DNA of 49,553 nucleotides, taken from Treponema sp. GTDB lineage: Bacteria; Spirochaetota; Spirochaetia; Treponematales; Breznakiellaceae. The stretch lies in NCBI GenBank assembly GCA_031286205.1, contig JAITUR010000025.1, forward strand, positions 1 to 49,553, given 5' to 3'. Positions 18,155 to 27,555 of the stretch are shown here, one piece after another (position 1 is the first letter of the stretch; every line of letters begins with the position of its first letter). The translations under genes were made by a program, and so were the position numbers. Under the pieces are notes generated by a model. It saw only the letters and a program-made list of their open reading frames with translations. It did not search any database and was not told where the DNA came from.

Positions 18155-20986
18155 TTACAAATAAAGCATTAGTCCATAATGTATTATCCATTGTCTTCCC
18201 TCATTATTAATGGCATTGGAAAAGTTCCATGTGCCGGCAAGAAATGGTTCAATCGCCATTGGAAATTGATGCAATGGAAGAAAAGATATTTTTACTCCAA
18301 CCTTTAACATTAAAGATTGAATCAGGTGTAAATTATTAATCTTTATTCCTTCTGCATTCAAATAACCTTTACCGTCATATATCTGGTTTCTTAACGCAAG
18401 AGTACCAAAAACACTGTTGTAGTAAGCATGACCAAGACTTTCCTGAATATTAATTCTAAATAGATTTACCGCTATTTCTGCACCGGCAAGCCAATTAAGC
18501 TCTAAACCTTTGGGGTGTATGTATTCCGACATTGCGTAATTAGCGGTTAACGAAGAACCCGTATTATCTCCAAATGTGTTAGATACACTGTGCAAATCCA
18601 TTCCCCCGTGGTCATAAACTCCGAATAATGAAATTTGTACGGGGAATCTGACATCGATTTTGGATCGAAACAAACCTTCTACACGAGGATTAAATCTGTC
18701 TAAAGCGCTGATGCCGCTGACACTCAGGCTTATGTCTCTGTAAGATAACGAAAAACCTGTTTCTATGGAAAAAATATTTTCTGTTAATTCCCATTTGTAG
18801 GCGCTTTTTGATCCTTGATAATCGGATATGCCTGTATAACCTGCCCCAAGGAAAATATTATTTTTCCATTGGTTTGCGCCCCAGTTTAGATCTCCCCTAA
18901 TAAAAGCGCCGGTAGAACGGTAATTGACCTCTTTATTTTCTACAACTGTATCATAAAATGAAATTGACAACGGAAAACCAAAAGTAGTATTCTGCCACAT
19001 AAACAAATCCACTTTTGCCATTTCGAAAAACACATCATAAAAAGCCAAAATAGTAATCATGTTTCTGTCGGTGGGATCTGCAATTACAGAAAAAAGACCT
19101 CCGCCATCCAAAACAATATCCTCGCCGCTTTCACTGATACGGAGTAAAGGCAATGGGAACCAGAGGCGGAAAGGGTTTAAATATTTTAAGCTATTGTACA
19201 TCTTTGTTGGTCCTTCGTAAGGCATTGTTTCTATTTCCGTTTTTGTTTGATAATTATTATTTTCCAGTTTTACTAACTTCAATGATCTTTGTGTTCCTGA
19301 TAAAGAATTGACAGATTCAGGAAAACGCAAAAGGCTGTAACGGTGAACAAAAGCCCCCTGATAATATACAGTATCATTCAACGAAACAGGATGAAAAACT
19401 CCGCCGGAAAAATCTCTGTCGCTAAACACAGCTTGCATTGTATTTATATCTATAACTCCAAGTTTATACATTTGATCGTTCGCATTATGACTAAAAAATA
19501 TTTTTCCTTCAGACACTCCAAGGTTTCTCATATATGTCCAATAATTTGTATCATCTTGCGGATTTTCTATCCTAAAAAGTTCCTGGGTTGTGTAATTATA
19601 AAGCCATAATTCCCGTTTACCGTCTATTGCCGCAATAAATACAAAACGATCGTTGTCGATAGGCTGGGGACCGGAAAACATTAACCTTTCGTTACCCCGG
19701 AACAGCACTTCTCTTTCGCCGTTAAAATTTTCATAAACTACCGTATTGTTGTGTAATTCCGAACGCAATCCTATTACGCCGTCGCGGAAATATTGTGCGC
19801 TGTAAAAACCTTCTATGCTTCTTCCGGTTCTTCGTCCGTTTACAGTATATTCTGTAACAACTGCTGTAAACATTGCTTCCGTATTACTATAACCAGACAA
19901 TAGCAGGGTTGTACCGTCGGAAGAAATATCTAAATCGTAGCTATAACTGCCCGCATTAATATAATGCGTTCTGCCGGTTTGTGTATTGAATATTCCTATT
20001 TTGTTGTCAGTCCTGTCCAGAAAATAAATACTGTTTCCGTTTGCCTTTAACTTTGTAATAAAGTGTTCTTTTTCCGAAAAATATCTGTATCTAACCGGTA
20101 AAAGATCGTCGTTATTTGTTTCTAAATTACTTATGGCAAGTGAATCGCGAAAGTTATTCCATGCGGTTAAAAAATCAATCTCGTAAACAGTTCTGAACAT
20201 CCGGTAAAACCCCGAGCTGTATTTGAAAAAAGAAAACCCGCCTGCTCTGCCCATAAGCCGCCAAAGTTCGGCGTATTTTTCCATACCGTAAGTTTTCTGC
20301 AGCCATGCCGAAAAAAGACCTCCATATTCATACCAGTATCCGGAAGGCTGCATTGGACGATCAAAAACCCCGGATGTCTGAAACGGTGTAAGAAATTTAT
20401 CTTCGTGTATAGCCTGACGCAGGTATTGTTTGGCTCTGGGATCATTCGCCCTGCCGTCGAATTCCCCGCTGCCTTCCATGCTGATTGTTACTCCTTCTGC
20501 CATAAAGTATGGAGTGTTCGCAATGGCGGGAGAATATAAATTTCCGAATATCCGGTGCATGAATCTGTCAAACGGACTTCTTGAATTAAACGAAACCGCA
20601 TGAACCAGTTCGTGACGGAAAAGCCCTTCTAGGTTGTTTTCAAATGTAGTCCACTCAATATCCATAGAGGTATCGAAAAGAACAATATGATTAAACAAAA
20701 AATTATAATAGCCGTTAAACATATCTGTATGCGGAGCAAAGGTTACGGGAATGCGTCCCGGTACTTTTATATTTAAAGCAGTGCTTACTTCGTTATAAAT
20801 CCTGTCTGCATAAGAAGCTAAAAGACGGGCAGAGGCTTCAGATTCCTTTGGAAAAATAATTTCGAAATGTTCTGTTTGGATTGTTCTAAAAGCAGTAAAC
20901 GGTTTATAAAGCGCGCTTTGCGCCGAAAGAGGCAATAAAGAAACAAAGAACAGTATTATAAATAATCCTAAAAATCTGTATTTCAT
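18155..20986 (-). CDS. large envelope protein: HExxH metalloprotease-like domain, beta-propeller and barrel-like C-terminus
   Basis: About 943 aa with a signal peptide (RFLGLFIILFFVSLLPLSAQS). Residues 40-290 hold a gluzincin-type motif, FRHELVHAVSFNSR, followed by PYFMAEGVTISMEG, where the downstream glutamate could be the third zinc ligand: the arrangement of peptidase MA-like proteins. Residues about 290-600 are repeated short strands of the WD40-like/TolB propeller type. The last 300 residues alternate amphipathic strands (WNNIFLGAGYTGIS, SLTANYAMSEYIHPKG, WIIHYGLMLYL), suggesting an outer-membrane barrel. AAGGAG favours the second of two adjacent ATGs (20986). Proteolytic activity is unproven. 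Converges with ftsK; divergent from moxR. Confidence 0.7.
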   Translation of the reverse strand: MKYRFLGLFIILFFVSLLPLSAQSALYKPFTAFRTIQTEHFEIIFPKESEASARLLASYADRIYNEVSTALNIKVPGRIPVTFAPHTDMFNGYYNFLFNHIVLFDTSMDIEWTTFENNLEGLFRHELVHAVSFNSRSPFDRFMHRIFGNLYSPAIANTPYFMAEGVTISMEGSGEFDGRANDPRAKQYLRQAIHEDKFLTPFQTSGVFDRPMQPSGYWYEYGGLFSAWLQKTYGMEKYAELWRLMGRAGGFSFFKYSSGFYRMFRTVYEIDFLTAWNNFRDSLAISNLETNNDDLLPVRYRYFSEKEHFITKLKANGNSIYFLDRTDNKIGIFNTQTGRTHYINAGSYSYDLDISSDGTTLLLSGYSNTEAMFTAVVTEYTVNGRRTGRSIEGFYSAQYFRDGVIGLRSELHNNTVVYENFNGEREVLFRGNERLMFSGPQPIDNDRFVFIAAIDGKRELWLYNYTTQELFRIENPQDDTNYWTYMRNLGVSEGKIFFSHNANDQMYKLGVIDINTMQAVFSDRDFSGGVFHPVSLNDTVYYQGAFVHRYSLLRFPESVNSLSGTQRSLKLVKLENNNYQTKTEIETMPYEGPTKMYNSLKYLNPFRLWFPLPLLRISESGEDIVLDGGGLFSVIADPTDRNMITILAFYDVFFEMAKVDLFMWQNTTFGFPLSISFYDTVVENKEVNYRSTGAFIRGDLNWGANQWKNNIFLGAGYTGISDYQGSKSAYKWELTENIFSIETGFSLSYRDISLSVSGISALDRFNPRVEGLFRSKIDVRFPVQISLFGVYDHGGMDLHSVSNTFGDNTGSSLTANYAMSEYIHPKGLELNWLAGAEIAVNLFRINIQESLGHAYYNSVFGTLALRNQIYDGKGYLNAEGIKINNLHLIQSLMLKVGVKISFLPLHQFPMAIEPFLAGTWNFSNAINNEGRQWIIHYGLMLYL

Positions 20987-21006
20987 CATGGCTCCTTAGT
21001 ATCAGC

Positions 21007-21035
21007 TTGATTAATTAATCAATTCACTATACTAT
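21007..21035 (+). promoter_or_regulatory. probable promoter of the moxR operon
   Basis: TTGATT at 21007-21012, inside the perfect palindrome TTGATTAATTAATCAA (21007-21022). With a 17-bp spacer the -10 is TACTAT (21030-21035); a better match, TATACT (21028-21033), would need 15 bp. Either places +1 within three bases of the ATG at 21043, so the moxR transcript would be leaderless or nearly so. No Shine-Dalgarno site is present. Confidence 0.5.
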
Positions 21036-21042
21036 ACATTAT

Positions 21043-22023
21043 ATGGAAACACAAATCAAGAAATCTATCCAATTATTAATAGGTAATATCAGAAAACTTA
21101 TTTCTGTCGATGAAAAAAAACTGGAGTACATAATCGCTGCGCAGATTGCAGGGGGGCATGTAATCCTTGCGGACTCCCACGGGGTGGGTAAAACATCTCT
21201 TGCGCGGGCTTTGGCTCAATCCATAAAATGGCGGCCGGAAGATTTGGCACTGGGAAGCTCGGAAAAAGATGCCGTGCAAATGGAGGGGTTTAGCCGTATT
21301 CAATGTACTGTAGACCTTCTGCCCCAGGATATTCTTGGGTATAACCGTTTTGTTGGAAGTACTGGCAAGCTGATTTTTAACAAGGGACCAATTTTTGCGC
21401 ATTTTGTATTGTGCGACGAAATTAACCTGCTTACTCCAAAAACCCAAGGAAGTTTTTTCCAGGTTATGGAAGAACAGAGCATAACAATCGAAGGCAAGCT
21501 GTACCGCTTAAATGATCCGTTTTTTATAATTGCGACAATGAATTTAAAAGGCGTACACCTCTTTCCGCTTCCGGTTCCGCAGTTAGACCGCTTTATGCTG
21601 CGATTGTCCCTTGGTTATCCTTCCGCCGCCGACGAAACAGAAATAATCAACCGGCATGGAAAAATAGACGCTTGGGATAATTATAAAAGCGTAATTGACA
21701 GCGCGGATTTAATTAAATGGAGAAAAATGGTGGACAAGGTGCAAATGCACCCCGATGTTACAGCCTATATTGTAAATTGTGTTCGAATGACAAGAATCCA
21801 CCCCGATATAGAAACCCCTGCTTCTCCGCGTGCGGGTGTGCGTATTTCGCGCCTTGCCCGCTCGCTTGCTCTTTGCAGAGGTATGGACTATGTAGACATC
21901 GATATTATAAAAGAAATATTTATTCATGCAATGGCGCATCGTATTATTACGCGCGATCCTTCCATACCTTCGGAAACGCCGCTGCAAAATATTTTAAACT
22001 CAGTCCCTGTAGAGCCAAAATAA
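21043..22023 (+). CDS. MoxR-family AAA+ ATPase
   Basis: 326 aa. Walker A is SHGVGKTSLA, Walker B VLCDEINLL, and the MoxR-type features QGSFFQVMEEQSITIEG and FIIATMNL are present, followed by the lid domain with SPRAGVRISRLARSLAL. MoxR ATPases act as chaperones that mature or insert partners, often with a VWA protein; here no VWA gene is present and the partners are DUF58 and transglutaminase proteins. First gene of a four-gene operon (21043-26884). Confidence 0.92.
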   Translation: METQIKKSIQLLIGNIRKLISVDEKKLEYIIAAQIAGGHVILADSHGVGKTSLARALAQSIKWRPEDLALGSSEKDAVQMEGFSRIQCTVDLLPQDILGYNRFVGSTGKLIFNKGPIFAHFVLCDEINLLTPKTQGSFFQVMEEQSITIEGKLYRLNDPFFIIATMNLKGVHLFPLPVPQLDRFMLRLSLGYPSAADETEIINRHGKIDAWDNYKSVIDSADLIKWRKMVDKVQMHPDVTAYIVNCVRMTRIHPDIETPASPRAGVRISRLARSLALCRGMDYVDIDIIKEIFIHAMAHRIITRDPSIPSETPLQNILNSVPVEPK

Positions 22024-22026
22024 AAT

Positions 22027-23310
22027 ATGCAAAGAGCCGGGGCTTTTTTAAAAAAGATTATTTTTACTCCGGTTGGATTTGCAGTTCTGGTTATTGCATT
22101 TATTATGTTGATTCGTTCCCTTCTTGCGCGCAATGCCTACGAAATTGTGCTGTCCTGCACGGCGCTCCTGTTTTTTCTTGCTCTTGGAATTATTGGCTCA
22201 TGGAGAGCGCGCAAACTTTCCGAAATGGAACCCGGGTGGAAGCCGCCTTATCCAATAACGGCAAGCGCCGGAAAAGATACGGTTATCTCCGGGCTTAATG
22301 CCGATATTCCGCTTTTTTTTAGACTGCACTTTGTTGCAAGCGGTAAATTTTTTCCCTCTGCATCTTCCGTGTTTTCTACAGTAAAAAACGAAATATCCGT
22401 ACCCAGGGGAGAAAGCTCGATAAATATGCAGATGGACTTTCCAATGTCGGGCATCTTTCGGGGAGAGGGAGCCTGCCGCCTGCGCGATATTTTTGGTTTT
22501 TTTTCTTTTCCTTGCGGACATACTTTGCAAAGAACTTTTAATATCAGGAGCGCCCCATGTTTTGGAAAAGATTACTTCATAAACGCACAGTCCGGCGCGG
22601 AAGACAGGCGCAACAAACATTCCACAGACGAAGAACGCTACTACATGAGGGAGTATACGCCCGGCGACCGTTTCCGTGACATCAACTGGAAAAGCTCGGA
22701 AAAGATCGATACATTAATTACCCGCATTTCTCCCGACAACCAGGAAAAGGTAAGCAGGATTCAAATATATTTTAGAAATTTCGGCGGCAATACAAAGCCG
22801 TCCTTGGAAGAGTTGTGGCTCTTGGACAGGGCAAAAGCGCGGCTGGCTCATTTTTTACATAAACTAAAAGAACAGCAGTCGTCTTTTGTTTTCGATATAC
22901 GGTCTGGGTGTAATGGTTCTTGGGAAATAGAAGACGAAGAAGATTTGGACGAATTTTTGGAAAAGCTTTCCTGCTTAACCTTTGTGCCGCCTCAGAATGA
23001 AACTTCTGTTATTACTGGCGCAAAAAATTCAGAAGTATATGTTTTTTCTACTGCGTGCGATACCGGATTACCCTCGTTTTTATTGGCAAGCAATCCAAGA
23101 CCTGTTACATTATTTATTACACAGACAAATCAAATCGCAAAAAATGCAAATACAAAAGATGTTGAATATTTCTATAAACGGAATTTATTATTAAATGGCT
23201 GTATCCCGCTTCCGGGGCAGTTTATTAGATGGCTTTTTCGTTCTAAAATAAAACCAATGAATGTTCAGACAGCCAAAACAGCAATTAATTACGCAGGAAC
23301 CATGTTATGA
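22027..23310 (+). CDS. DUF58 domain membrane protein
   Basis: 427 aa. Two hydrophobic segments lie near the N-terminus (FAVLVIAFIMLIRSLL and IVLSCTALLFFLALGIIG), then a soluble beta-rich part. The DUF58 signature is REYTPGDRFRDINWKSSEK (family form R-x-Y-x-x-G-D-x-x-R-x-I-D/N-W-K). The fold after it is thought to be VWA-like, which could supply the partner that MoxR otherwise lacks. It follows moxR by three bases and its stop overlaps the next start (ATGA). Exact job unknown; in other bacteria these clusters are linked to envelope integrity. Confidence 0.9.
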   Translation: MQRAGAFLKKIIFTPVGFAVLVIAFIMLIRSLLARNAYEIVLSCTALLFFLALGIIGSWRARKLSEMEPGWKPPYPITASAGKDTVISGLNADIPLFFRLHFVASGKFFPSASSVFSTVKNEISVPRGESSINMQMDFPMSGIFRGEGACRLRDIFGFFSFPCGHTLQRTFNIRSAPCFGKDYFINAQSGAEDRRNKHSTDEERYYMREYTPGDRFRDINWKSSEKIDTLITRISPDNQEKVSRIQIYFRNFGGNTKPSLEELWLLDRAKARLAHFLHKLKEQQSSFVFDIRSGCNGSWEIEDEEDLDEFLEKLSCLTFVPPQNETSVITGAKNSEVYVFSTACDTGLPSFLLASNPRPVTLFITQTNQIAKNANTKDVEYFYKRNLLLNGCIPLPGQFIRWLFRSKIKPMNVQTAKTAINYAGTML

Positions 23311-25658
23311 AAAAACAAATCATACTTTTTTCTTTACGGTTATTTTTTTATATCAGTGTTCTTGTACTGTTAACTATCCACCCCGGCATTAGCATTTCTT
23401 TTGATCTCATTGGCATCTTGCAGTGGTTTATTATAATACCCATGCAGGCTGTTATTGCATTTATACCAAAAACAATCACCAGTCTAAAAAGAAGATTTAT
23501 TGTTGCAGGCGTTTCTCTTGTTGCATTGTCATTGCTGGCAGGCGGTTTTAGTATTACATTTTTTCAGCCTTTTTTTGCGGGTATTGTAAGTTTTTTTCTA
23601 ACCTATTTGCTTTTTCATTATCCGCGCTGGGGTAAGTTGTCCGCATTGGAACCCTTGTTTTTAATTTGGGTATGTCTGCGCCTGCTTGCCCTTTCCCGCT
23701 CCGGAGAAGAAATTGCAGGGCAGAGTATAGCGCTGACACAATTTTTGCTTGTCTGGTCTGCGGTTGTATTTTTGCTGCATGGCGTTGTAGTGTATTTCTG
23801 CCTTTTCCCGCACAGTAAACGCGGGGCATGGAAAGAAGGAATGTTTTTTCTTGCAGGCGCGGCAGCCGCTCTTGTATTGGTTCTTGCGGTTCTGCCCCCG
23901 GATTTTATCCGAAACTCGATAATAGAAAATATAAACAGGGATCGTGCGCCTGAAAGAATACCGGAAGATCCGGATGGAGGTCTGCCAAGAGACAGCAGGC
24001 GGCAGGGCAGAAGAACATTGCCAAACGGCGGAAGCGGACAACGACCGGGTTTACGCGGTATGTCCGAGCATGACTGGCAAAACGCCAGGGGCAGGGGAAG
24101 CGGCAGTTCGGAAAGTAATATGCAATACCTTGTAAAAGTTGCAGCATCAGAAATAGAACCTGTTTATATGGGAGATAATTTTCGCGGACAGCTTGATCCT
24201 GTAAAAGGTTTCCTTGTAAGCGAAAACGAACCGCTTAACAATCTTTCCGGACAAAGACTTTTTTCTACCTGGCAAAACAGCGAAGAAAATTATGATATGG
24301 ACAGGGTACGGCTGGAAGTTTTTTCGCTTTCTACATTGACTCAAAAATATTTGCCGTATTTTCCCAAAACTGTAGATCCTACAATTTTAAACGAAGATTC
24401 CGGTCCGTTAAGATATATTCATCAGGTTGAATCTTTTATTCATGCATATAACCCCTTGCTTCTTGTTAACGAACCTTTGCGGGAATTAACGGCAAGAGAA
24501 AAACAGCGGCTTGCCCATTACATGGATGTTCCTTTGGAAAGAGAAGACATGGCGCTTTTTGGTGCATGGTTGCATAATGCTAACGAAAAATGGAAAGTTA
24601 ATCGCAGCGAAAAAATCAACAACGATCCTTATTTATATTCACTTTTTTATTTTTCGGAAGATGGCGAAACCGAAGCTGCTGCCGAAGCGCCGCCGCCTGT
24701 GAACAATTATTTAGAAAGTTTATTTTCTATTCTTACCGCTTTTTCGGAGTATCAATATAATTTAAGTTATAACGAAGATACCGCAATAAAGGATATTAAA
24801 GAATTTCTTTTCGAAACCAAAGACGGCGACTGTACCGAATTTTCCAACAGCCTGGCTTTGCTTGGAAGAATGGCGGGTATTCCTTCTCGTGTTGTTACGG
24901 GGTATCTTGTATCCGAAGGTTTACAGACAGAAGCTCATCTTCGCGGACTTGTTAATTTACGCAGGCAAATTCCCGTTCTTCAGCAATTCCCTTTTGATAA
25001 TTTATTTTTGGTAACAAATCTTCATGCACATTCGTGGGTTCAGTTTTATATTCCCAATTACGGGTGGCTGGATTTTGAAGCGACTCAATTTGCAATTCCG
25101 CCTCTTCCTTCCGGCGACTTTAATACATGGGATGTTGTTATTCCCGTATTGGACAAAAAAAGAGTTTTCTCCAATGTGCGGAAATTCCCGTGGATGGCGG
25201 TATTCCACGCTGCGGGTGTATTGGCTGTTACTTTGCTTGTTGCTGCGTATGCTCTTCGTTATGGGCGGGAAGCGGTTTTGCATTTTGGTACACGCAAAGG
25301 CGGGCGGGAAGGAGCGCGGGCTTTGTATTTACTGCTGCTGGCACGCCTTGCCGCAGACGGTAAACCAATTAAACCTGCCTCCAGGACTGCGACAGAATAT
25401 TCGGAGTTATTTGTAAATTCCTTCGCACAGAGGCACAGAGGCGCAGAGGATTTTGATGTTTGCTTTGATCACTTTAAGAACTTTGCCGGTCTTTACTCGA
25501 AACTTAGATGGTATGAATTTGATAATAAAACAGAAAACGAAAATTGCTTTAATCAGCTTAAGCAGGAATATATCAATATATTGAATACAACAAAAAGCAA
25601 GGGTTTACACAGGTGGTTTATAAGGATTATCAATTTACGGGGGTTGGCTTATTTATGA
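23307..25658 (+). CDS. TgpA-like membrane protein with a transglutaminase-like domain
   Basis: 783 aa. About five or six N-terminal membrane segments (residues 1-200), a Gly/Arg-rich linker (RGSGSSESN), then a periplasmic transglutaminase core: Cys in DGDCTEFSNSLALLGRMAG (near residue 508), His in LHAHSWVQFYIP (near 573) and Asp in GWLDFEATQF (near 589), so the triad is complete. A further membrane segment follows (MAVFHAAGVLAVTLLVAAYA) and a cytoplasmic tail. Near residue 706 the frame reads through three CACAGAGG-type tandem repeats (25426-25449), encoding QRHRGAED. Coupled to DUF58 upstream and to the propeller lipoprotein downstream by ATGA overlaps. Confidence 0.88.
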   Translation: MKKQIILFSLRLFFYISVLVLLTIHPGISISFDLIGILQWFIIIPMQAVIAFIPKTITSLKRRFIVAGVSLVALSLLAGGFSITFFQPFFAGIVSFFLTYLLFHYPRWGKLSALEPLFLIWVCLRLLALSRSGEEIAGQSIALTQFLLVWSAVVFLLHGVVVYFCLFPHSKRGAWKEGMFFLAGAAAALVLVLAVLPPDFIRNSIIENINRDRAPERIPEDPDGGLPRDSRRQGRRTLPNGGSGQRPGLRGMSEHDWQNARGRGSGSSESNMQYLVKVAASEIEPVYMGDNFRGQLDPVKGFLVSENEPLNNLSGQRLFSTWQNSEENYDMDRVRLEVFSLSTLTQKYLPYFPKTVDPTILNEDSGPLRYIHQVESFIHAYNPLLLVNEPLRELTAREKQRLAHYMDVPLEREDMALFGAWLHNANEKWKVNRSEKINNDPYLYSLFYFSEDGETEAAAEAPPPVNNYLESLFSILTAFSEYQYNLSYNEDTAIKDIKEFLFETKDGDCTEFSNSLALLGRMAGIPSRVVTGYLVSEGLQTEAHLRGLVNLRRQIPVLQQFPFDNLFLVTNLHAHSWVQFYIPNYGWLDFEATQFAIPPLPSGDFNTWDVVIPVLDKKRVFSNVRKFPWMAVFHAAGVLAVTLLVAAYALRYGREAVLHFGTRKGGREGARALYLLLLARLAADGKPIKPASRTATEYSELFVNSFAQRHRGAEDFDVCFDHFKNFAGLYSKLRWYEFDNKTENENCFNQLKQEYINILNTTKSKGLHRWFIRIINLRGLAYL
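25426..25449 (+). repeat. three tandem 8-bp repeats, CACAGAGG type
   Basis: CACAGAGG, CACAGAGG, CGCAGAGG in a row inside the transglutaminase gene. Because 24 bases is eight codons the frame is kept. Low-complexity runs of this kind are widespread intergenic repeats in many bacteria; here it sits in coding sequence. A related CTTTGCGTTCTTTGCGG run is at 25691-25707. Confidence 0.7.
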
Positions 25659-26884
25659 GTAATAAAATAAATATCCGTGCGTTCCGTATTCTTTGCGTTC
25701 TTTGCGGTTTATTGTTTTTGGGCTGTCCGCGCAGTTCCGATTGGGTGCAATTTCGGGGCGAAGGCGGCAGGGGAGCAAGCTCTACCCGTATTTCGCCGCC
25801 GCTTGGAGTGCGCTGGAAGATCAAGCTTCAGGATAATGATGAAATTCTTGAATCGCTTAATCCGCCGGTGGTAATGGGAAACACTATTTATTTTGGCTCC
25901 CACGACGGCAATTTTTACGCCCTTGATGCAGATTCGGGATATATGCGGTGGGTGTTTAAAAGCGGGTCTAGAATTAACTCCATTCCGTATGCCGACAAAG
26001 ATCAGGTTTATTTTGGAGGCAAGGACGGCAAGCTTTACGCGCTGTCCCGCAGTACCGGAGAAGAAATATGGAATTTTTCCGCTTACGGCGAAATTAACTC
26101 TTTAGTCCAAAAACACGGCGATAACATCATTTTTGTTGGAGATGCCGATGCATTTTATTTTCTTTCCCCCGACGGCAAGGAACAGTACAGGCTGAATAAT
26201 CCCGGCTGGTATAATTATACCTTCCTTGTTGATGATGGAATTATTTATCATGGAACCGGAACCCGCACCAGTCTTATAGGACCTTTCGATATACATTCCA
26301 AAGAATTTTTATGGTATTTGCCTTTCGAGGAAATCAGATCGACATGGTATTCGTTTTCCGCAGTAAAGGGCGACCTTTTATACATGGGAACGGCGGATAT
26401 TTGGGGAGGAACAGAGCTTGCTTTTTATGCCATAAACCGCCACACAGGATTGATACAATGGGAAGCCCGCACATTCGGTGTTTTTTCGGGTTATAGCCCC
26501 GAGGAGGAATATTACTTTTTCCGGCGGAATATGCATTTACTCGATTTTATGGCTCCTGCTGTTTGGAGGGATTATGTAATTTTTGCGGGCGGGGACTGCG
26601 TTGTCCGTGCTTTTCATGCAAAAACCGGCGCTGTCCGCTGGGAACAGATTTTGGACTATCCTGTCAGTTCTGCTCCTACAATTGCGGGCGGAAGGGTTTA
26701 TTTTGGCGTTATGGGTGACGATTTTAAAGCTCCCAGACTGGTTTGCCTGTCCGCCCGCGACGGCCGCCTGCTTTGGGATATGGAAATAGAGGGGTCGATC
26801 CTTTCCGCCCCCGTAATTGCCGGAAAAAGGATAGTTTTTGGCACCGACGAAAGTGTTTTTTATGTTATGGAACAGGTTTTTTAA
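25655..26884 (+). CDS. PQQ-like beta-propeller lipoprotein
   Basis: 409 aa from the ATG at 25655, which overlaps the previous stop (ATGA). The signal ends in GLLFLGC, a lipobox. The mature part has repeated blades of the PQQ/BamB type: YFGSHDGNFYALDADSGYMRWVF, YFGGKDGKLYALSRSTGEEIWNF, IFAGGDCVVRAFHAKTGAVRWEQ and YFGV...LVCLSARDGRLLWDM. No catalytic residues are apparent; such propellers usually serve as scaffolds. As the last gene of the MoxR-DUF58-transglutaminase operon it may be the periplasmic docking part. Codons just after the start carry the CTTTGCGTTCTTTGCGG repeat, encoding part of the signal peptide. Confidence 0.88.
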   Translation: MSNKINIRAFRILCVLCGLLFLGCPRSSDWVQFRGEGGRGASSTRISPPLGVRWKIKLQDNDEILESLNPPVVMGNTIYFGSHDGNFYALDADSGYMRWVFKSGSRINSIPYADKDQVYFGGKDGKLYALSRSTGEEIWNFSAYGEINSLVQKHGDNIIFVGDADAFYFLSPDGKEQYRLNNPGWYNYTFLVDDGIIYHGTGTRTSLIGPFDIHSKEFLWYLPFEEIRSTWYSFSAVKGDLLYMGTADIWGGTELAFYAINRHTGLIQWEARTFGVFSGYSPEEEYYFFRRNMHLLDFMAPAVWRDYVIFAGGDCVVRAFHAKTGAVRWEQILDYPVSSAPTIAGGRVYFGVMGDDFKAPRLVCLSARDGRLLWDMEIEGSILSAPVIAGKRIVFGTDESVFYVMEQVF

Positions 26885-26927
26885 CTACAAACAAACCAAA
26901 ATTCATCATAAAAAACGAAACTTTTTC

Positions 26928-26956
26928 TTGACGGCATTGTTATATTAATGTAGAAT
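26928..26956 (+). promoter_or_regulatory. promoter of the first tandem paralogue
   Basis: TTGACG at 26928-26933, 17-bp spacer, TAGAAT at 26951-26956. The 44-nt leader holds a small GAGC-GTAT-GCTC hairpin (26967-26978) and AGGAGAG (26994-27000) before the ATG at 27007. Confidence 0.75.
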
Positions 26957-27006
26957 GAATAAGTGGAGCGTATGCTCTGCGGAAAAAATATCTAGGAGAG
27001 TAATTT

Positions 27007-27537
27007 ATGAAAAAAATTGCTATCGTGTTAGTGCTTAGCTTAGCTGTAGTTGGAATAGCTATCGCTCAGGACAGTTTCACAGTCGATCTGTCAAAGTTAC
27101 CGGCAGTCAAGAATGAAGGTCGCTTAACCCCGGCTCCGGGCGGTGGAAATGACTATGCCTTCTTTAAGATTGATTTCCCTGAAGGAACATTCCCTGCAGA
27201 TCTTCCTTGGGCATCTTACGACAGAATTAGGGTAATATTTAAGTATTCTAGGGCAAATGGCGCAGAAATTCGTCAAGGCAACAGCAACTGTATGGTCGTT
27301 GTTGTTTATGATCCCAATGGCGATCTCGAAGGTCCTCCCCAGAGCCCCGGTCCCAATACCCCGGTAAAAATCTTTAATGTCGGCGGCGCAAACGGCAATG
27401 TCAGAGTAAGCTCACCAGCAGGAGCCCCAATCAGGCCTCTTACCAGAGCCCCAGGCGGTATTTTACTGCAGAGACAAGGTAACTCAGCTGTAGCTACTAT
27501 CGAACTTATAGAACTTACATTCTTTAAAGCTCCATAA
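27007..27537 (+). CDS. secreted protein of a four-member tandem family, paralogue 1
   Basis: 176 aa. Signal peptide MKKIAIVLVLSLAVVGIAIA, cut before QDSFTVDLSKL. I do not recognise the family. Shared core in all four copies: (F/L)PADLPWASYDRIRVIFKY, then N...VVVVYDPNGD, GPP..PGPNTPVK.FN, an SSPAG/DGASG turn, LL(Q)RQGN and IELIELTFF. The predicted all-beta, single-domain layout with a conserved Trp and aromatic strands would suit a carbohydrate-binding-like sandwich, which is only inference. Own strong promoter and followed by a strong terminator. It is a soluble (signal peptidase I) member, with no cysteines in the mature core except one. Confidence 0.75.
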   Translation: MKKIAIVLVLSLAVVGIAIAQDSFTVDLSKLPAVKNEGRLTPAPGGGNDYAFFKIDFPEGTFPADLPWASYDRIRVIFKYSRANGAEIRQGNSNCMVVVVYDPNGDLEGPPQSPGPNTPVKIFNVGGANGNVRVSSPAGAPIRPLTRAPGGILLQRQGNSAVATIELIELTFFKAP

Positions 27538-27555
27538 TCTATCGGAGTTATTATC

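Noticed and set aside
22198-22620. 140-aa minus-strand frame inside the DUF58 gene, and similar long antisense frames elsewhere
   Set aside because: They are shadows of well-supported genes and show no motif or ribosome site.
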